Shown here in pieces: positions 25,583 through 33,948 of a stretch of DNA of 64,000 bases. Under the pieces are notes generated by a model. It ran no database searches. It worked only from the letters and a program-made list of their open reading frames with translations, and had not been told where the DNA came from. The first letter of the stretch is position 1, and each line of letters starts with the position of its first letter. The position numbers and the translations under genes are program-made. The stretch comes from Streptomyces rubiginosohelvolus (GTDB lineage Bacteria; Actinomycetota; Actinomycetes; Streptomycetales; Streptomycetaceae), in the NCBI RefSeq assembly GCF_014649875.1, contig NZ_BMTW01000001.1, positions 620,001 through 684,000 of the forward strand, given 5' to 3'.

Positions 25583-26584
25583 TCAGCCGAAGGCCTTCTC
25601 GACCTTGTCGATCAGGTTGCCCGCGCTGTAGTAGTCCAGCCGGAAGGTGTCGAGGCCCAGGTCGTACACCCGCTTGTCCTTGACCGCCGCCAGGTCCTTC
25701 CAGACCGGGCGCGCGGTGGCGGCGGTGATCTCCTCGGGGGTGTGGCTGACGAAGAGCAGCGAGCTGTCCTTCGCGGTGTCGGCCACCTTCTCCTGGCTGA
25801 ACTCCGCGAAGTCCGAACGGCCGCCCTGCGTCTGGCCCTTGCCGGCCGGCGGCTCCAGCACGGTGAAGCCGAGGGAGGTGAGGAGGCGGCCCTGGGCGGA
25901 CTCGGGGGTGAAGACGGTCATCGCGGACTGGTTGTCGCGGACGAGCGCGGCGGACTGCTTCGGCACGGTGATGGCGGCCTTGACCTCGCCGACCCGCTTG
26001 TCGTGCGCGGCGACGACCTCGCTCGCGCGCTTCTCCAGGCCGAGGTCCTTGCCGAGGCGGGCGGTCAGGTCCTGCCAGGAGACGTCGTCGTGGCGGTAGA
26101 GGAGGGTCGGGGCGACGGCGGAGAGCTTGTCGTAGAACTTCTCGGCGTTCTCCGCGCCGGAGGACGCGCCCACGATCAGGTCGGGCTTCAGCGCCAGGAC
26201 TTTCTCCACGTCGGGCTCGAAGCCCTGGTAGGCGACCTTGACGCTGTTCTTCGCCGCGGCGTCGGACCACTGGGTGAAGAAGCCCTGCTTGTCGGTGATG
26301 ACGGAGGGCGGGGTGGCCTGGGAGGCGATGACCGGGGCGTCGAGGGCCAGCAGATGGCCGGTCATGGTGACGCTGACCGAGACGATCCGCTCGGGCCGGT
26401 CGGGGACCTTCTCGGTGGTCCCGGCGTCGTGCTTCACGGTGCGGGCGGCGGCGGCCGCTTTGGCCTCGCCGTTCCCGTCACCCTTGGCGCCCGCGTCGCC
26501 GCCACCGCAGGCGGTGAGCGCGAGGAACCCGGCGGCGACCACCGCCACCCCCCGGAAACGAGCCCGCAGCTGTCTGCCGTTCAT
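25583..26584 (-). CDS. Iron-siderophore-binding lipoprotein
   Basis: A 333-aa class III substrate-binding protein. Signal peptide with lipobox LTAC (Cys26), then a Gly/Ala/Lys linker, then the two-lobe fold (PERIVSVSVTMTGHLLALDAP, EKVLALKPDLIVGASSGAENAEKFYDKLSAVAPTLLY). It delivers ferric siderophore to the two downstream permeases. An iron box lies about 85-105 bp upstream, so DmdR/IdeR repression is expected. Confidence 0.92.
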   Translation of the reverse strand: MNGRQLRARFRGVAVVAAGFLALTACGGGDAGAKGDGNGEAKAAAAARTVKHDAGTTEKVPDRPERIVSVSVTMTGHLLALDAPVIASQATPPSVITDKQGFFTQWSDAAAKNSVKVAYQGFEPDVEKVLALKPDLIVGASSGAENAEKFYDKLSAVAPTLLYRHDDVSWQDLTARLGKDLGLEKRASEVVAAHDKRVGEVKAAITVPKQSAALVRDNQSAMTVFTPESAQGRLLTSLGFTVLEPPAGKGQTQGGRSDFAEFSQEKVADTAKDSSLLFVSHTPEEITAATARPVWKDLAAVKDKRVYDLGLDTFRLDYYSAGNLIDKVEKAFG

Positions 26585-26669
26585 GTACGTCCCACCCCTT
26601 CACCCCCGGACGGGCGCACGGCACGGCGCCGCGCGGCTGCCCCCGGAGGTCACCCCGCATCAGTCAAGG

Positions 26670-26688
26670 CAAGGTTAGGCTTACCTTA
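26670..26688. promoter_or_regulatory. Iron box (DmdR/IdeR operator)
   Basis: The 19-bp CAAGGTTAGGCTTACCTTA matches the actinobacterial iron box TTAGGTTAGGCTCACCTAA at 15 positions. It lies between the siderophore-binding protein and the divergent FMO-like gene and could control either. Confidence 0.82.
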
Positions 26689-26699
26689 TCCACATAAGG
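26684..26699. promoter_or_regulatory. Second palindrome abutting the iron box, containing a DnaA-box match
   Basis: CCTTATCCACATAAGG is a perfect 6-bp-arm inverted repeat with a 4-bp centre, overlapping the iron box by 5 bp. It contains TTATCCACA (26686-26694). Confidence 0.4.
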
Positions 26700-26808
26700 G
26701 GTGCCCGGGCACGCGCGGTCACCGCACCGCACCGCTCGTGATCAATTCGCAATCGATTTCCCTCTTGACCGAGACCCATCAACAGAGCGGGCGATTACGC
26801 TCCGAACC

Positions 26809-28005
26809 ATGCCCAACAGCCCGTCCCCCGCAGCCCGTCACGACGCCGTCGCCCTCACCGACCGTACGGAGGTCCGGCCCGTGTACGTCATCGGCGGCGG
26901 CCCCGGCGGGCTCGCCACCGCGGCCGCGCTGCGCGCCCGGGGCGTACGGGCGGTGGTCCTGGAGAAGTCGGACCGGGTCGGCGCGTCCTGGCGCGGCCAC
27001 TACGACCGGCTGCACCTGCACACCACCCGCCGCTGGTCCGCACTGCCGGGGCTGAAGATGCCGCGGAAGTTCGGGCGTTGGGTGGGCCGGGACGACGTGG
27101 TGCGGTATCTGGAGAAGTACATCGAGCACCATGAGCTGGAGGTGGTGACGGGCGTCGAGGTGACCCGGGTCGACCCGGCCCCCGACGGCTCCGGCGACTG
27201 GCAGCTCACCGCGACGGGCGGCCGGGTCCTGCGGGGCCGCGCGGTCGTCGTCGCGACCGGCTTCAACCACACCCCGCGCATACCGGACTGGCCGGGCCGC
27301 GACACGTTCACGGGCGAGCTGCTGCACGCGGCGGCGTACCGGAACCCGGCCCCGTACGCCGGGAAGGACGTCCTGGTCGTCGGCATCGGCAACACGGGCG
27401 CGGAGATCGCGGCGGACCTGGCCGAGGGCGGGGCGTCCGCCGTGCGCATCGCGGTCCGCACGGCCCCGCACATCGTCCGCCGCTCCACCGCCGGCTGGCC
27501 GGCCCAGGCCACGGGCATCCTGGTCCGCCGCCTGCCGGTGCGGCTCGTCGACCGCGCCGGGGGCGTGCTGGCGAAGGTCGCCGTGCCCGACCTGACCGAC
27601 CGGGGCCTCCCGCGCCCCGCCACCGGCCTCTACTCCCGGGTCCGTGAGGGAGCGATCCCGGTCCAGGACGTCGGCCTGATCGACGCGGTGAAGAGCGGCC
27701 GGGTGACCCCCGTGGCGACGGTCGCCTCCTTCGACAAGGACGCGGTGGTCCTGGCCGACGGCACCCGGATCACCCCGGACGCCGTCATCGCCGCCACCGG
27801 CTACCACCGCGCCCTGGAGCCGCTGCTCGGCCACCTGGACGTCCTGGACGGGCGGGGCCGCCCGGTGGCCCACGGCGGCCGCTCCCCGAAGGGAGCCCCC
27901 GGGCTCTACTTCACCGGCTTCACCAACCCGATCAGCGGGATGCTGCGCGAAATGGCCCTGGACGCGGAGAAGATCGCGAAGAGGGTGGCGCGGGCGCCGC
28001 GTTGA
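26809..28005 (+). CDS. FMO-like FAD/NAD(P)H monooxygenase
   Basis: A 398-aa flavoprotein of the class B/YUCCA-like monooxygenase group. FAD-binding VIGGGPGGLATAAALR (about 27-42), the substrate-channel segment SWRGHYDRLHLHT, the fingerprint-like FTGELLHAAAYR (about 166), a second NADPH-binding VVGIGNTGAEIA (about 186) and IAATGYH (about 327) all appear in order. Such enzymes hydroxylate or oxygenate N, S or C atoms using NADPH and O2. It diverges from the siderophore-uptake operon across the iron box, so an iron-related role is possible. The substrate is unknown. Confidence 0.85.
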   Translation: MPNSPSPAARHDAVALTDRTEVRPVYVIGGGPGGLATAAALRARGVRAVVLEKSDRVGASWRGHYDRLHLHTTRRWSALPGLKMPRKFGRWVGRDDVVRYLEKYIEHHELEVVTGVEVTRVDPAPDGSGDWQLTATGGRVLRGRAVVVATGFNHTPRIPDWPGRDTFTGELLHAAAYRNPAPYAGKDVLVVGIGNTGAEIAADLAEGGASAVRIAVRTAPHIVRRSTAGWPAQATGILVRRLPVRLVDRAGGVLAKVAVPDLTDRGLPRPATGLYSRVREGAIPVQDVGLIDAVKSGRVTPVATVASFDKDAVVLADGTRITPDAVIAATGYHRALEPLLGHLDVLDGRGRPVAHGGRSPKGAPGLYFTGFTNPISGMLREMALDAEKIAKRVARAPR

Positions 28006-28094
28006 GCAGGGGCCGGGGCGGGGGCGGGCCGGACTGTCAGTGCTGGCGACTAGGGTCGGGCCCCAGGGGGATATCCAGCCCTTCCGAGGAGTCG

Positions 28095-28445
28095 ATGATG
28101 ACCGTTCGCCGTGTCGTACCCAACCTCCGGACGGAGGCGGTCGAGGAGAACCGGGACTTCTACGGCCTGCTCGGCTTCGAGGAGGTCATGAACCTCGGCT
28201 GGATCACGACCGTCGCCTCGCCGTCCGGCCCCCAGGAGCAGGTCAGCTTCATGACCCACGACCTGACCGGCCCGGTCGTCCCCGACCTGAGCGTCGAGGT
28301 CGACGACGTGGACGCGGTGTACGCGGCCGTACGGGCCCGGGGCGCGGAGATCGTCCACCCGCTCCAGGACGAGGAGTGGGGCGTACGGAGGTTCTTCGTC
28401 CGGGACCCCGACGGCCGGGTGGTCAATGTGCTGAGCCACCGCTGA
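28095..28445 (+). CDS. Single-domain VOC (glyoxalase-fold) protein
   Basis: A 116-aa protein with the VOC layout: N-terminal VVPNLRTEAVEENRDFYGLLGFEEV, central VSFMTHDLTGPVVPDLSVEVDDVDAVYAAVRARGAEI, and C-terminal RRFFVRDPDGRVVNVLSHR. Such single modules usually dimerise. GAGGAG precedes the two adjacent ATG codons; I take the first. No specific substrate is evident. Confidence 0.82.
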   Translation: MMTVRRVVPNLRTEAVEENRDFYGLLGFEEVMNLGWITTVASPSGPQEQVSFMTHDLTGPVVPDLSVEVDDVDAVYAAVRARGAEIVHPLQDEEWGVRRFFVRDPDGRVVNVLSHR

Positions 28446-28522
28446 GCCCGGGCGCGCCCGGCACCCGCCCCGCTGCCGGTCACCCCTCCGGAACGGGGCC
28501 GCCTCTGCCTAGGCTGGGTGTC

Positions 28523-29518
28523 ATGGACGTGTTCGACGAGCTGTTGCGGGGCGTGCGGGGCCGGGGGGCGGTGTTCGGCCGTTCGGTGCTGTGCGCACCC
28601 TGGTCGCTGCGGTTCACCGACGGGGCGTATCTGACCCTGTGCATGCCGCTGCGGGGTGCGGGGTGGATCGTGCCGGAGGGCGGTGAGCCGCTGCGGGTGG
28701 AGGCCGGCGAGGCCGCGGTCGTGCGGGGCCCGGCCCCGTTCGTCTTCACCGACGACCCGGCGGGCGGTACGGGGCCGGGGCGCGCCGGCGGCGTACGGGA
28801 GGTGCGCTGGGACCGGTCCCGGGACAGCGGCGGGGCATCGGACGGTGTCCCCGAATTCGACTGCGCCACCGTGCTGTTGGCCGCCGCCTACGACGTACAG
28901 GAGCAGCTCCCCCAGCGGCTCCTGCGGGCGCTGCCCCCGGCCCTCGTGGTGCCCGACGAGGAGGACTGCTCGCCGCTGCGCGACTACCTGGAGGGGCAGC
29001 TCGGCCGGGGCCGGCCGGGCGACCAGATCGTGCTCGACCGGCTGCTGGACTGGATGCTGGTGTGCACGCTGCGGGACTGGTTCGACCGGCCCGAGGCGAA
29101 CCCGCCGGGGTGGTACGGGGCGCTCGGCGACGAGGTCGCCGGCCCGGCTCTGCGGGCGATGCACGAGGACCCGGCGCACCCCTGGACCACGGCGGAGCTG
29201 GCGAGCCGGGCGGGGGTGTCGCGGACGACCCTGGCGAAGCGGTTCACCGAACTCGTCGGGGACGGCCCGGTGGCGTATCTGACCGAGTGGCGGATGACGC
29301 TCGCCGCCGACCTGCTGTCCCACCCCGAGCTGACCGTGGCGGCCGTGGCCCGCCGGGTCGGCTACGCGGACGCGTTCGGGTTCAGCGCGGCGTTCAAGAG
29401 GGTGCGCGGCGAGAGCCCGAGCGCGTTCCGGCGGGAGGCCCTGGCGGCCGGGCCGGTGGACGCGGCGGCGCCGGCGGGGTTCCATCTCCGTTGCGCGGCG
29501 CCGGGGCCGGCGGGGTGA
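28523..29518 (+). CDS. AraC-family transcriptional regulator
   Basis: A 331-aa regulator with an N-terminal cupin-type ligand domain (GAYLTLCMPLRGAGWIVPEGG, LRVEAGEAAVVRGPAPFVFTD) and a C-terminal double HTH (WTTAELASRAGVSRTTLAKRF; LTVAAVARRVGYADAFGFSAAFKRVRGESPSAFRR). It converges with the NmrA-like gene at 29592; AraC proteins of this cupin_6 type often sit beside an NAD(P)-binding oxidoreductase that they control. Confidence 0.88.
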   Translation: MDVFDELLRGVRGRGAVFGRSVLCAPWSLRFTDGAYLTLCMPLRGAGWIVPEGGEPLRVEAGEAAVVRGPAPFVFTDDPAGGTGPGRAGGVREVRWDRSRDSGGASDGVPEFDCATVLLAAAYDVQEQLPQRLLRALPPALVVPDEEDCSPLRDYLEGQLGRGRPGDQIVLDRLLDWMLVCTLRDWFDRPEANPPGWYGALGDEVAGPALRAMHEDPAHPWTTAELASRAGVSRTTLAKRFTELVGDGPVAYLTEWRMTLAADLLSHPELTVAAVARRVGYADAFGFSAAFKRVRGESPSAFRREALAAGPVDAAAPAGFHLRCAAPGPAG

Positions 29519-29538
29519 GCGACGGCTGAGGGCGGGGC

Positions 29539-29572
29539 GGGGCCGGGATCCTTCCGGAGAAGGCCCGGCCCC
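29539..29572. terminator. Bidirectional hairpin terminator
   Basis: GGGGCCGGG (29539-29547) pairs with CCCGGCCCC (29564-29572), in the 73-bp gap between convergent genes. Confidence 0.65.
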
Positions 29573-29591
29573 GGAGCCCCGGCCCCGGGCA

Positions 29592-30470
29592 TCAGCCCCA
29601 GACCCCCCGCGCCGCCGCCTCCCGGACGAAGTCGGCGAAGTCGCGCGGCTCCCGGCCGAGTGCCCGGCGTACGCCGTCCAGGACGGGCGCCTCCCGGCTC
29701 GTGGTGATCGGGTCCAGCGCGTCGGTCCAGAGGTCGGCCTCCTCCTCCGGGAAGCCCTGGGCGATGAGCCCGGCCCGGAAGGCGGAGGCGTCGACGGGGA
29801 CGTACGCGGCGCGCTTCCCGGTCTCCTTCGCGATCTCGTCCAGGACGTCGGCGATACCGAGCGCGCGCGGGCCCGAGAGGCCGTACTCCTCGCCCGCGTG
29901 GCCGTCCTCGGTGAGCGCGGCGACGGCCACGTCCGCGATGTCGTCGGCGTCGATGAACGCGGCCCTCCCGTCCCCGGTGGGCAGGGCCAGTTCCCCGTCG
30001 CGTACGCCGTCGAGGAAGACACCCTCGCTGAAGTTCTGGGAGAACCAGCCCGGCCGCAGGATCGTCCAGGTCACCCCCGAGGCGCGGACGGCCCGCTCCC
30101 CCTCGCCGTGCGGTCCCCCGTCCACGTAGGCGGGGCCGAAGTAGCCGGGCACGTCCGTACCCCGGGCCGAGAGCAGCACCAGCCGCCGCACCCCGCTCGC
30201 GACGGCCTGTTCGACGAAGGCGGGGGTCGGGGAGGGCGAGGCGTCGAGCGGGGTGATGTAGACGGCGGTGACGCCGTCCAGGGCGGCCTGCCAGGTGGTG
30301 GGGTCCGCCCAGTCGAACGGGGTCTCCCCGGACCGCGAGGCCGCCCGGGTCTCCACGCCCAGCTCACGGAGGCGGGCCACCACCCGGCGGCCGGTCTTGC
30401 CGGTGCCGCCGGTCACGAGTACGGGTCCCTGCACGGAGGCCGCTGCTGCGGTCGCGTCTGTCTGAGTCAT
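29592..30470 (-). CDS. NmrA-like NAD(P)-binding oxidoreductase
   Basis: A 292-aa atypical short-chain dehydrogenase. The nucleotide-binding VLVTGGTGKTGRRVVARL lies at about 17-34, followed by RAASRSGETPFDW, LLSARGTD and TILRPGWFSQNFSE. It lacks a clear YxxxK catalytic pair, as in NmrA/quinone-reductase-like sensors. The start at 30470 is chosen by homology of the Rossmann loop; upstream in-frame sequence is repetitive and non-coding. Confidence 0.82.
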   Translation of the reverse strand: MTQTDATAAAASVQGPVLVTGGTGKTGRRVVARLRELGVETRAASRSGETPFDWADPTTWQAALDGVTAVYITPLDASPSPTPAFVEQAVASGVRRLVLLSARGTDVPGYFGPAYVDGGPHGEGERAVRASGVTWTILRPGWFSQNFSEGVFLDGVRDGELALPTGDGRAAFIDADDIADVAVAALTEDGHAGEEYGLSGPRALGIADVLDEIAKETGKRAAYVPVDASAFRAGLIAQGFPEEEADLWTDALDPITTSREAPVLDGVRRALGREPRDFADFVREAAARGVWG

Positions 30471-30670
30471 GGCACCAGCTTCACGCGGCGGGGCGGTTCC
30501 CGCCCATGGCTCAGCGTCCGGGAGGGATGTGCGAGCGTCCGGCACCAGCACCGGGCACCAGGCGCCGGGTGCCACGATGCCGCCACCACCCCAGCAGCCA
30601 CCACCGCCACGACCCTGCACCACGGGTTCGCCCTGCGTGACCGTGTGAGCCTTTGCCTGCACACCCATTC

Positions 30671-30685
30671 CTGACGCAGCGTCAG
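30671..30685. promoter_or_regulatory. Palindromic operator e1 of the acyl-CoA regulon
   Basis: CTGACGCAGCGTCAG has perfect 6-bp arms. It is the first of two tandem sites before the NDP-forming synthetase gene; site centres are 24 bp apart. Confidence 0.7.
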
Positions 30686-30694
30686 TTCAGTAAC

Positions 30695-30709
30695 CTGACA
30701 GAGCGTCAG
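30695..30709. promoter_or_regulatory. Palindromic operator e2 of the acyl-CoA regulon
   Basis: CTGACAGAGCGTCAG, 59 bp upstream of the synthetase ATG. The rest of the 298-bp gap 30471-30768 is a Cys/His/Pro-rich-looking GC stretch in which I see no gene. Confidence 0.68.
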
Positions 30710-30768
30710 TTAATCGGCCGGTCCCGCCCGTTCCCCGGCGGGGCCATCGAGCAGGAGTGGGCGGAACG

Positions 30769-32997
30769 ATGCTTGGATCGACTCACGGCACCCTCACCAC
30801 CGACTTCCGTGCCCGGGTGGTGGCCTGCGGCGAGGAGCCGCACGCCTCCGTCGTCAGCCTGCCCACCGCCACACGGCAGGGCGGCCTCGACGTCAGCGGG
30901 CGTCCGCTGCACCTGGCCGTGCCCGACCTGGACCGCTTCTTCCGGCCCCGCTCGGTGGCCGTCGTCGGGGCCTCGGACGCCGAGGGCCGCCCCAACACCG
31001 GCATCACCCGGCAGCTGATCGCCTGGGCCGAACGGGTCGGGGCCCGGCTGCACCCCGTGCACCCGACCCGGACCTCGGTGTTCGGCCGGGAGTGCGTCGC
31101 CTCGGTCGCCGAGCTGCCCGAGCCGGTCGACCTCGCGGTGCTGCTGGTCGCGGACCCGCTGCCGGTGATCGAGGAGCTGGGCGAGGCCAAGGTGCCCTTC
31201 GCCGTCGCGTTCGCCTCCGGGTTCGCCGAGACCGGGGAGGCGGGCGCGGCCGCGCAGGCCCGGCTGGCGGCGGCCGTGGAACGCTCCGGACTGCGGCTGC
31301 TCGGGCCGAACACCAACCTGAACGCCTTCGAGCGGTTCCGGGACGACCTGGAGGGCCCCGCCATCGCCCTGATCACCCAGTCCGGACACCAGGGCCGCCC
31401 GGTCCACGCCCTCCAGGAGCTGGGGATCCGGCTCTCCCACTGGGCCCCCACGGGCAACGAGGCCGATCTGGAGACCGCCGACTTCCTGGCGTACTTCGCC
31501 CAGCTCCCCGAGGTCGGGGCGATCGCCTGCTACGTCGAGGGGCTCAAGGACGGCCGCTCCTTCCTGCTCGCCGCCGACCGGGCCGCCCGCGCGAAGGTCC
31601 CGGTCGTCGCCGTGAAGGTGGGCCGCACCGAGGCCGGGACCGAGGCCGCCGCATCGCACACCGGGAAGCTGACCGGGGCGGACCAGGTGGTGGACGCGGC
31701 GATGCGGCAGTTCGGGGTGGTCCGGGTGGACGGCCTCGACGAACTCCAGGACACGGCAGCCCTGTTGGCCCGGGCCCGCCCGCCGAAGGCCGAGGGCGTG
31801 GCCGTGTACTCCATCTCCGGCGGCACCGGCGCGCACTTCGCGGACCTGGCGACGGCGGCGGGGCTCACCCTGCCCGCCCTGTCGGCGGAGAAGCAGGCCG
31901 AACTGCACACCTGGATACCGGAGTACCTCAACGTCGCCAACCCGATCGACAACGGCGGCCACCCGGTCGGCGACTGGCGCGGCCGGAAGATCATCGACGC
32001 GATCCTCGCCGACCCGTCGGTCGGGGTGCTGATCTGTCCGATCACCGGCCCGTTCCCCCCGATGAGCGACCGGCTCGCCCGGGACCTCGCGGACGCGGCG
32101 GAGGCCACCGACAAGCTGGTCTGCGTCGTCTGGGGCTCCCCCGTCGGCACCGAGGACGCGTACCGCACGACCCTGTTGGGCTCCTCGCGCCTCGCCACGT
32201 TCCGTACGGCACGCAACTGCGTCACCGCCGTGAAGGCCTACCTGGACCACCACCGCTTCACCGACCGCTACCGCTCCCCCTTCGAGGACGCCCCGCGCAC
32301 CCCGTCGCCGTCCTTCCGCAAGGCGCAGGGCCTGCTGCGGCCGGGCCAGCAGCTCAGCGAGCACGCGGCGAAGCAGCTCCTGCGGGCGTACGGGATCCGG
32401 GTGCCGCGCGAGCAGCTGGTGACCAGCGCGGCCGGTGCCGTACGGGCCGCCGGTCCGGTCGGCTACCCGGTGGTGATGAAGGCGTCCGGGCCCCGGCTCG
32501 CCCACAAGACGGAGCTGGGCCTGGTGAAGGTCGGCCTCACCTCGGCCAGCCAGGTCCGGGACGCCTACCGCGAGCTGACCGACATCGCCCGGTACGAATC
32601 GGTGGACCTGGACGGCATCCTGGTCTGCCAGATGATCGACCGGGGCGTCGAGATGATGGTCGGGGTCACCCACGACGCCCTGTTCGGCCCGACGGTCACG
32701 GTGGGGCTCGGCGGGGTCCTGGTGGAGGTACTGCACGACGCGGCGGTCCGGGTCCCGCCGTTCGGCGAGCGGGATGCCCGGGACATGCTCGGCGAACTGC
32801 GCGGCCGGGCGCTGCTGGAGGGGGTGCGCGGCGGGGCCCCCGTCGATGTGGACGCCCTGGTGGAAGTGGTGCTGCGGGTCCAGCGCATGGCCCTGGAGCT
32901 GGGCGACGACCTGACCGAGCTGGACATCAACCCGCTGGTGGTGCTGGGCCGGGGCCAGGGCGCGGTGGCCCTGGACGCGCTGGCGGTGTGCCGGTGA
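30769..32997 (+). CDS. NDP-forming acyl-CoA synthetase (fused alpha-beta, ATP-grasp)
   Basis: A 742-aa acetate-CoA-ligase-family protein. The CoA-binding domain (RPRSVAVVGASDAEGRPNTGITRQL, about 45-70) and succinyl-CoA-ligase-like domains follow in order; the phosphohistidine loop is SHTGKLTG (about 294). An ATP-grasp C-terminal domain (LLRAYGIRVPREQLVTS, GYPVVMKASGPRLAHKTELGLVKVGL) ends with DINPLVVL. It activates an acid to a CoA thioester with ADP + Pi as products. The start is set at the ATG of 30769 (AGGAG 11 bases upstream) rather than the GTG of 30757, which abuts the Shine-Dalgarno. It is preceded by two operators and followed by a coupled crotonase. Confidence 0.85.
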   Translation: MLGSTHGTLTTDFRARVVACGEEPHASVVSLPTATRQGGLDVSGRPLHLAVPDLDRFFRPRSVAVVGASDAEGRPNTGITRQLIAWAERVGARLHPVHPTRTSVFGRECVASVAELPEPVDLAVLLVADPLPVIEELGEAKVPFAVAFASGFAETGEAGAAAQARLAAAVERSGLRLLGPNTNLNAFERFRDDLEGPAIALITQSGHQGRPVHALQELGIRLSHWAPTGNEADLETADFLAYFAQLPEVGAIACYVEGLKDGRSFLLAADRAARAKVPVVAVKVGRTEAGTEAAASHTGKLTGADQVVDAAMRQFGVVRVDGLDELQDTAALLARARPPKAEGVAVYSISGGTGAHFADLATAAGLTLPALSAEKQAELHTWIPEYLNVANPIDNGGHPVGDWRGRKIIDAILADPSVGVLICPITGPFPPMSDRLARDLADAAEATDKLVCVVWGSPVGTEDAYRTTLLGSSRLATFRTARNCVTAVKAYLDHHRFTDRYRSPFEDAPRTPSPSFRKAQGLLRPGQQLSEHAAKQLLRAYGIRVPREQLVTSAAGAVRAAGPVGYPVVMKASGPRLAHKTELGLVKVGLTSASQVRDAYRELTDIARYESVDLDGILVCQMIDRGVEMMVGVTHDALFGPTVTVGLGGVLVEVLHDAAVRVPPFGERDARDMLGELRGRALLEGVRGGAPVDVDALVEVVLRVQRMALELGDDLTELDINPLVVLGRGQGAVALDALAVCR

Positions 32998-33908
32998 GCG
33001 GGGAGGCGGGCCCCGGGCCGGACGAGCACGCGCGTACGGGCGCACCGGGCACGGGACCGGAGGCGGCGGGTCCGGAGACGGCCGGCCCGGCTCCAAGGGC
33101 CACGGACCCCGCCCCCGCAGCGGGCACCGTCCTGCACACCCTCGACGGCGGCGTCTCATGGATCACTCTCAACCGCCCCGAGGCCATGAACGCCGTGACC
33201 TGGGACCAGCGGGAGCGGATCATCGCCCTGCTGGCCGAGGCCTCCGCCGACCCCGCCGTACGGGCCGTCGTACTCACCGCCACGGGCCGGGGCTTCTGCG
33301 CGGGCGCCGATCTGCGGGGCACCCCGGCCCCGGACCGCGAACGGGTCCCCGGGGACGTCGCCCGGACGATCCGGCTGGGTGCTCAGCGGCTGATCGCGGC
33401 CGTCCTGGACTGCGAGAAGCCGGTGATCGCCGCCGTGAACGGCACGGCGGCCGGGATCGGCGCGCATCTGGCGTTCGCCTGCGATCTGGTCGTGGCGGCC
33501 GACACGGCGACGTTCATCGAGGTCTTCGTACGCCGAGGACTCGTCCCGGACGGCGGCGGCGCGTATCTGCTGCCGCGGCTGGTGGGCCCGCAGCGCACCA
33601 AGGAGCTGATGTTCTTCGGGGACGCCCTCACCGCGGCGGACGCGGAGCGACTGGGCCTGGTCAACCGTACGGTCCCGGCAGGCGAGTTGGAGGCCCTGGC
33701 CAAGGAGTGGGCGGGCCGGCTGGCGGCGGGGCCCACCCGCGCCCTCGCCCTGACCAAGCAGCTGGTGAACTCCTCGCTGGACGGCGACCGGGCCACGGCG
33801 TTCGCGGCCGAGGCGGCGGCCCAGGAGATCAACATGACCACGCGGGACGCCAACGAGGGCGTGACGTCCTTCGTCGAGCGCCGGCCGCCGACGTACGAGG
33901 GCCGCTGA
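32994..33908 (+). CDS. Enoyl-CoA hydratase/isomerase-family protein
   Basis: A 304-aa crotonase with a roughly 45-residue Pro/Ala/Gly N-terminal extension. LNRPEAMNAVTW, GRGFCAGADLRG and VNGTAAGIGAHLAFACDL are clear. Catalytic positions are atypical: His replaces Glu in GIGAHLA, and FIEVFVRRGLVPDGGG places an Asp where isomerases of the PaaG type carry theirs, suggesting an isomerase or broad-range role. The GTG overlaps the synthetase stop (GTGA, 32994-32997), giving a two-gene operon. Confidence 0.82.
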   Translation: MSGEAGPGPDEHARTGAPGTGPEAAGPETAGPAPRATDPAPAAGTVLHTLDGGVSWITLNRPEAMNAVTWDQRERIIALLAEASADPAVRAVVLTATGRGFCAGADLRGTPAPDRERVPGDVARTIRLGAQRLIAAVLDCEKPVIAAVNGTAAGIGAHLAFACDLVVAADTATFIEVFVRRGLVPDGGGAYLLPRLVGPQRTKELMFFGDALTAADAERLGLVNRTVPAGELEALAKEWAGRLAAGPTRALALTKQLVNSSLDGDRATAFAAEAAAQEINMTTRDANEGVTSFVERRPPTYEGR

Positions 33909-33928
33909 GGCCCCCTACACCTTCACAT

Positions 33929-33943
33929 CTGACGCTTCGTCAG
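33929..33943. promoter_or_regulatory. Palindromic operator f of the acyl-CoA regulon
   Basis: CTGACGCTTCGTCAG has perfect 6-bp arms. It lies 5 bp before the first ATG of the flavin reductase gene, so it overlaps the transcription start. Confidence 0.7.
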
Positions 33944-33948
33944 TTCTT

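Noticed and set aside
26765..26808. TTGACC / GATTAC as the FMO gene promoter
   Set aside because: Spacing and -10 match are poor, so I did not list it as a feature.
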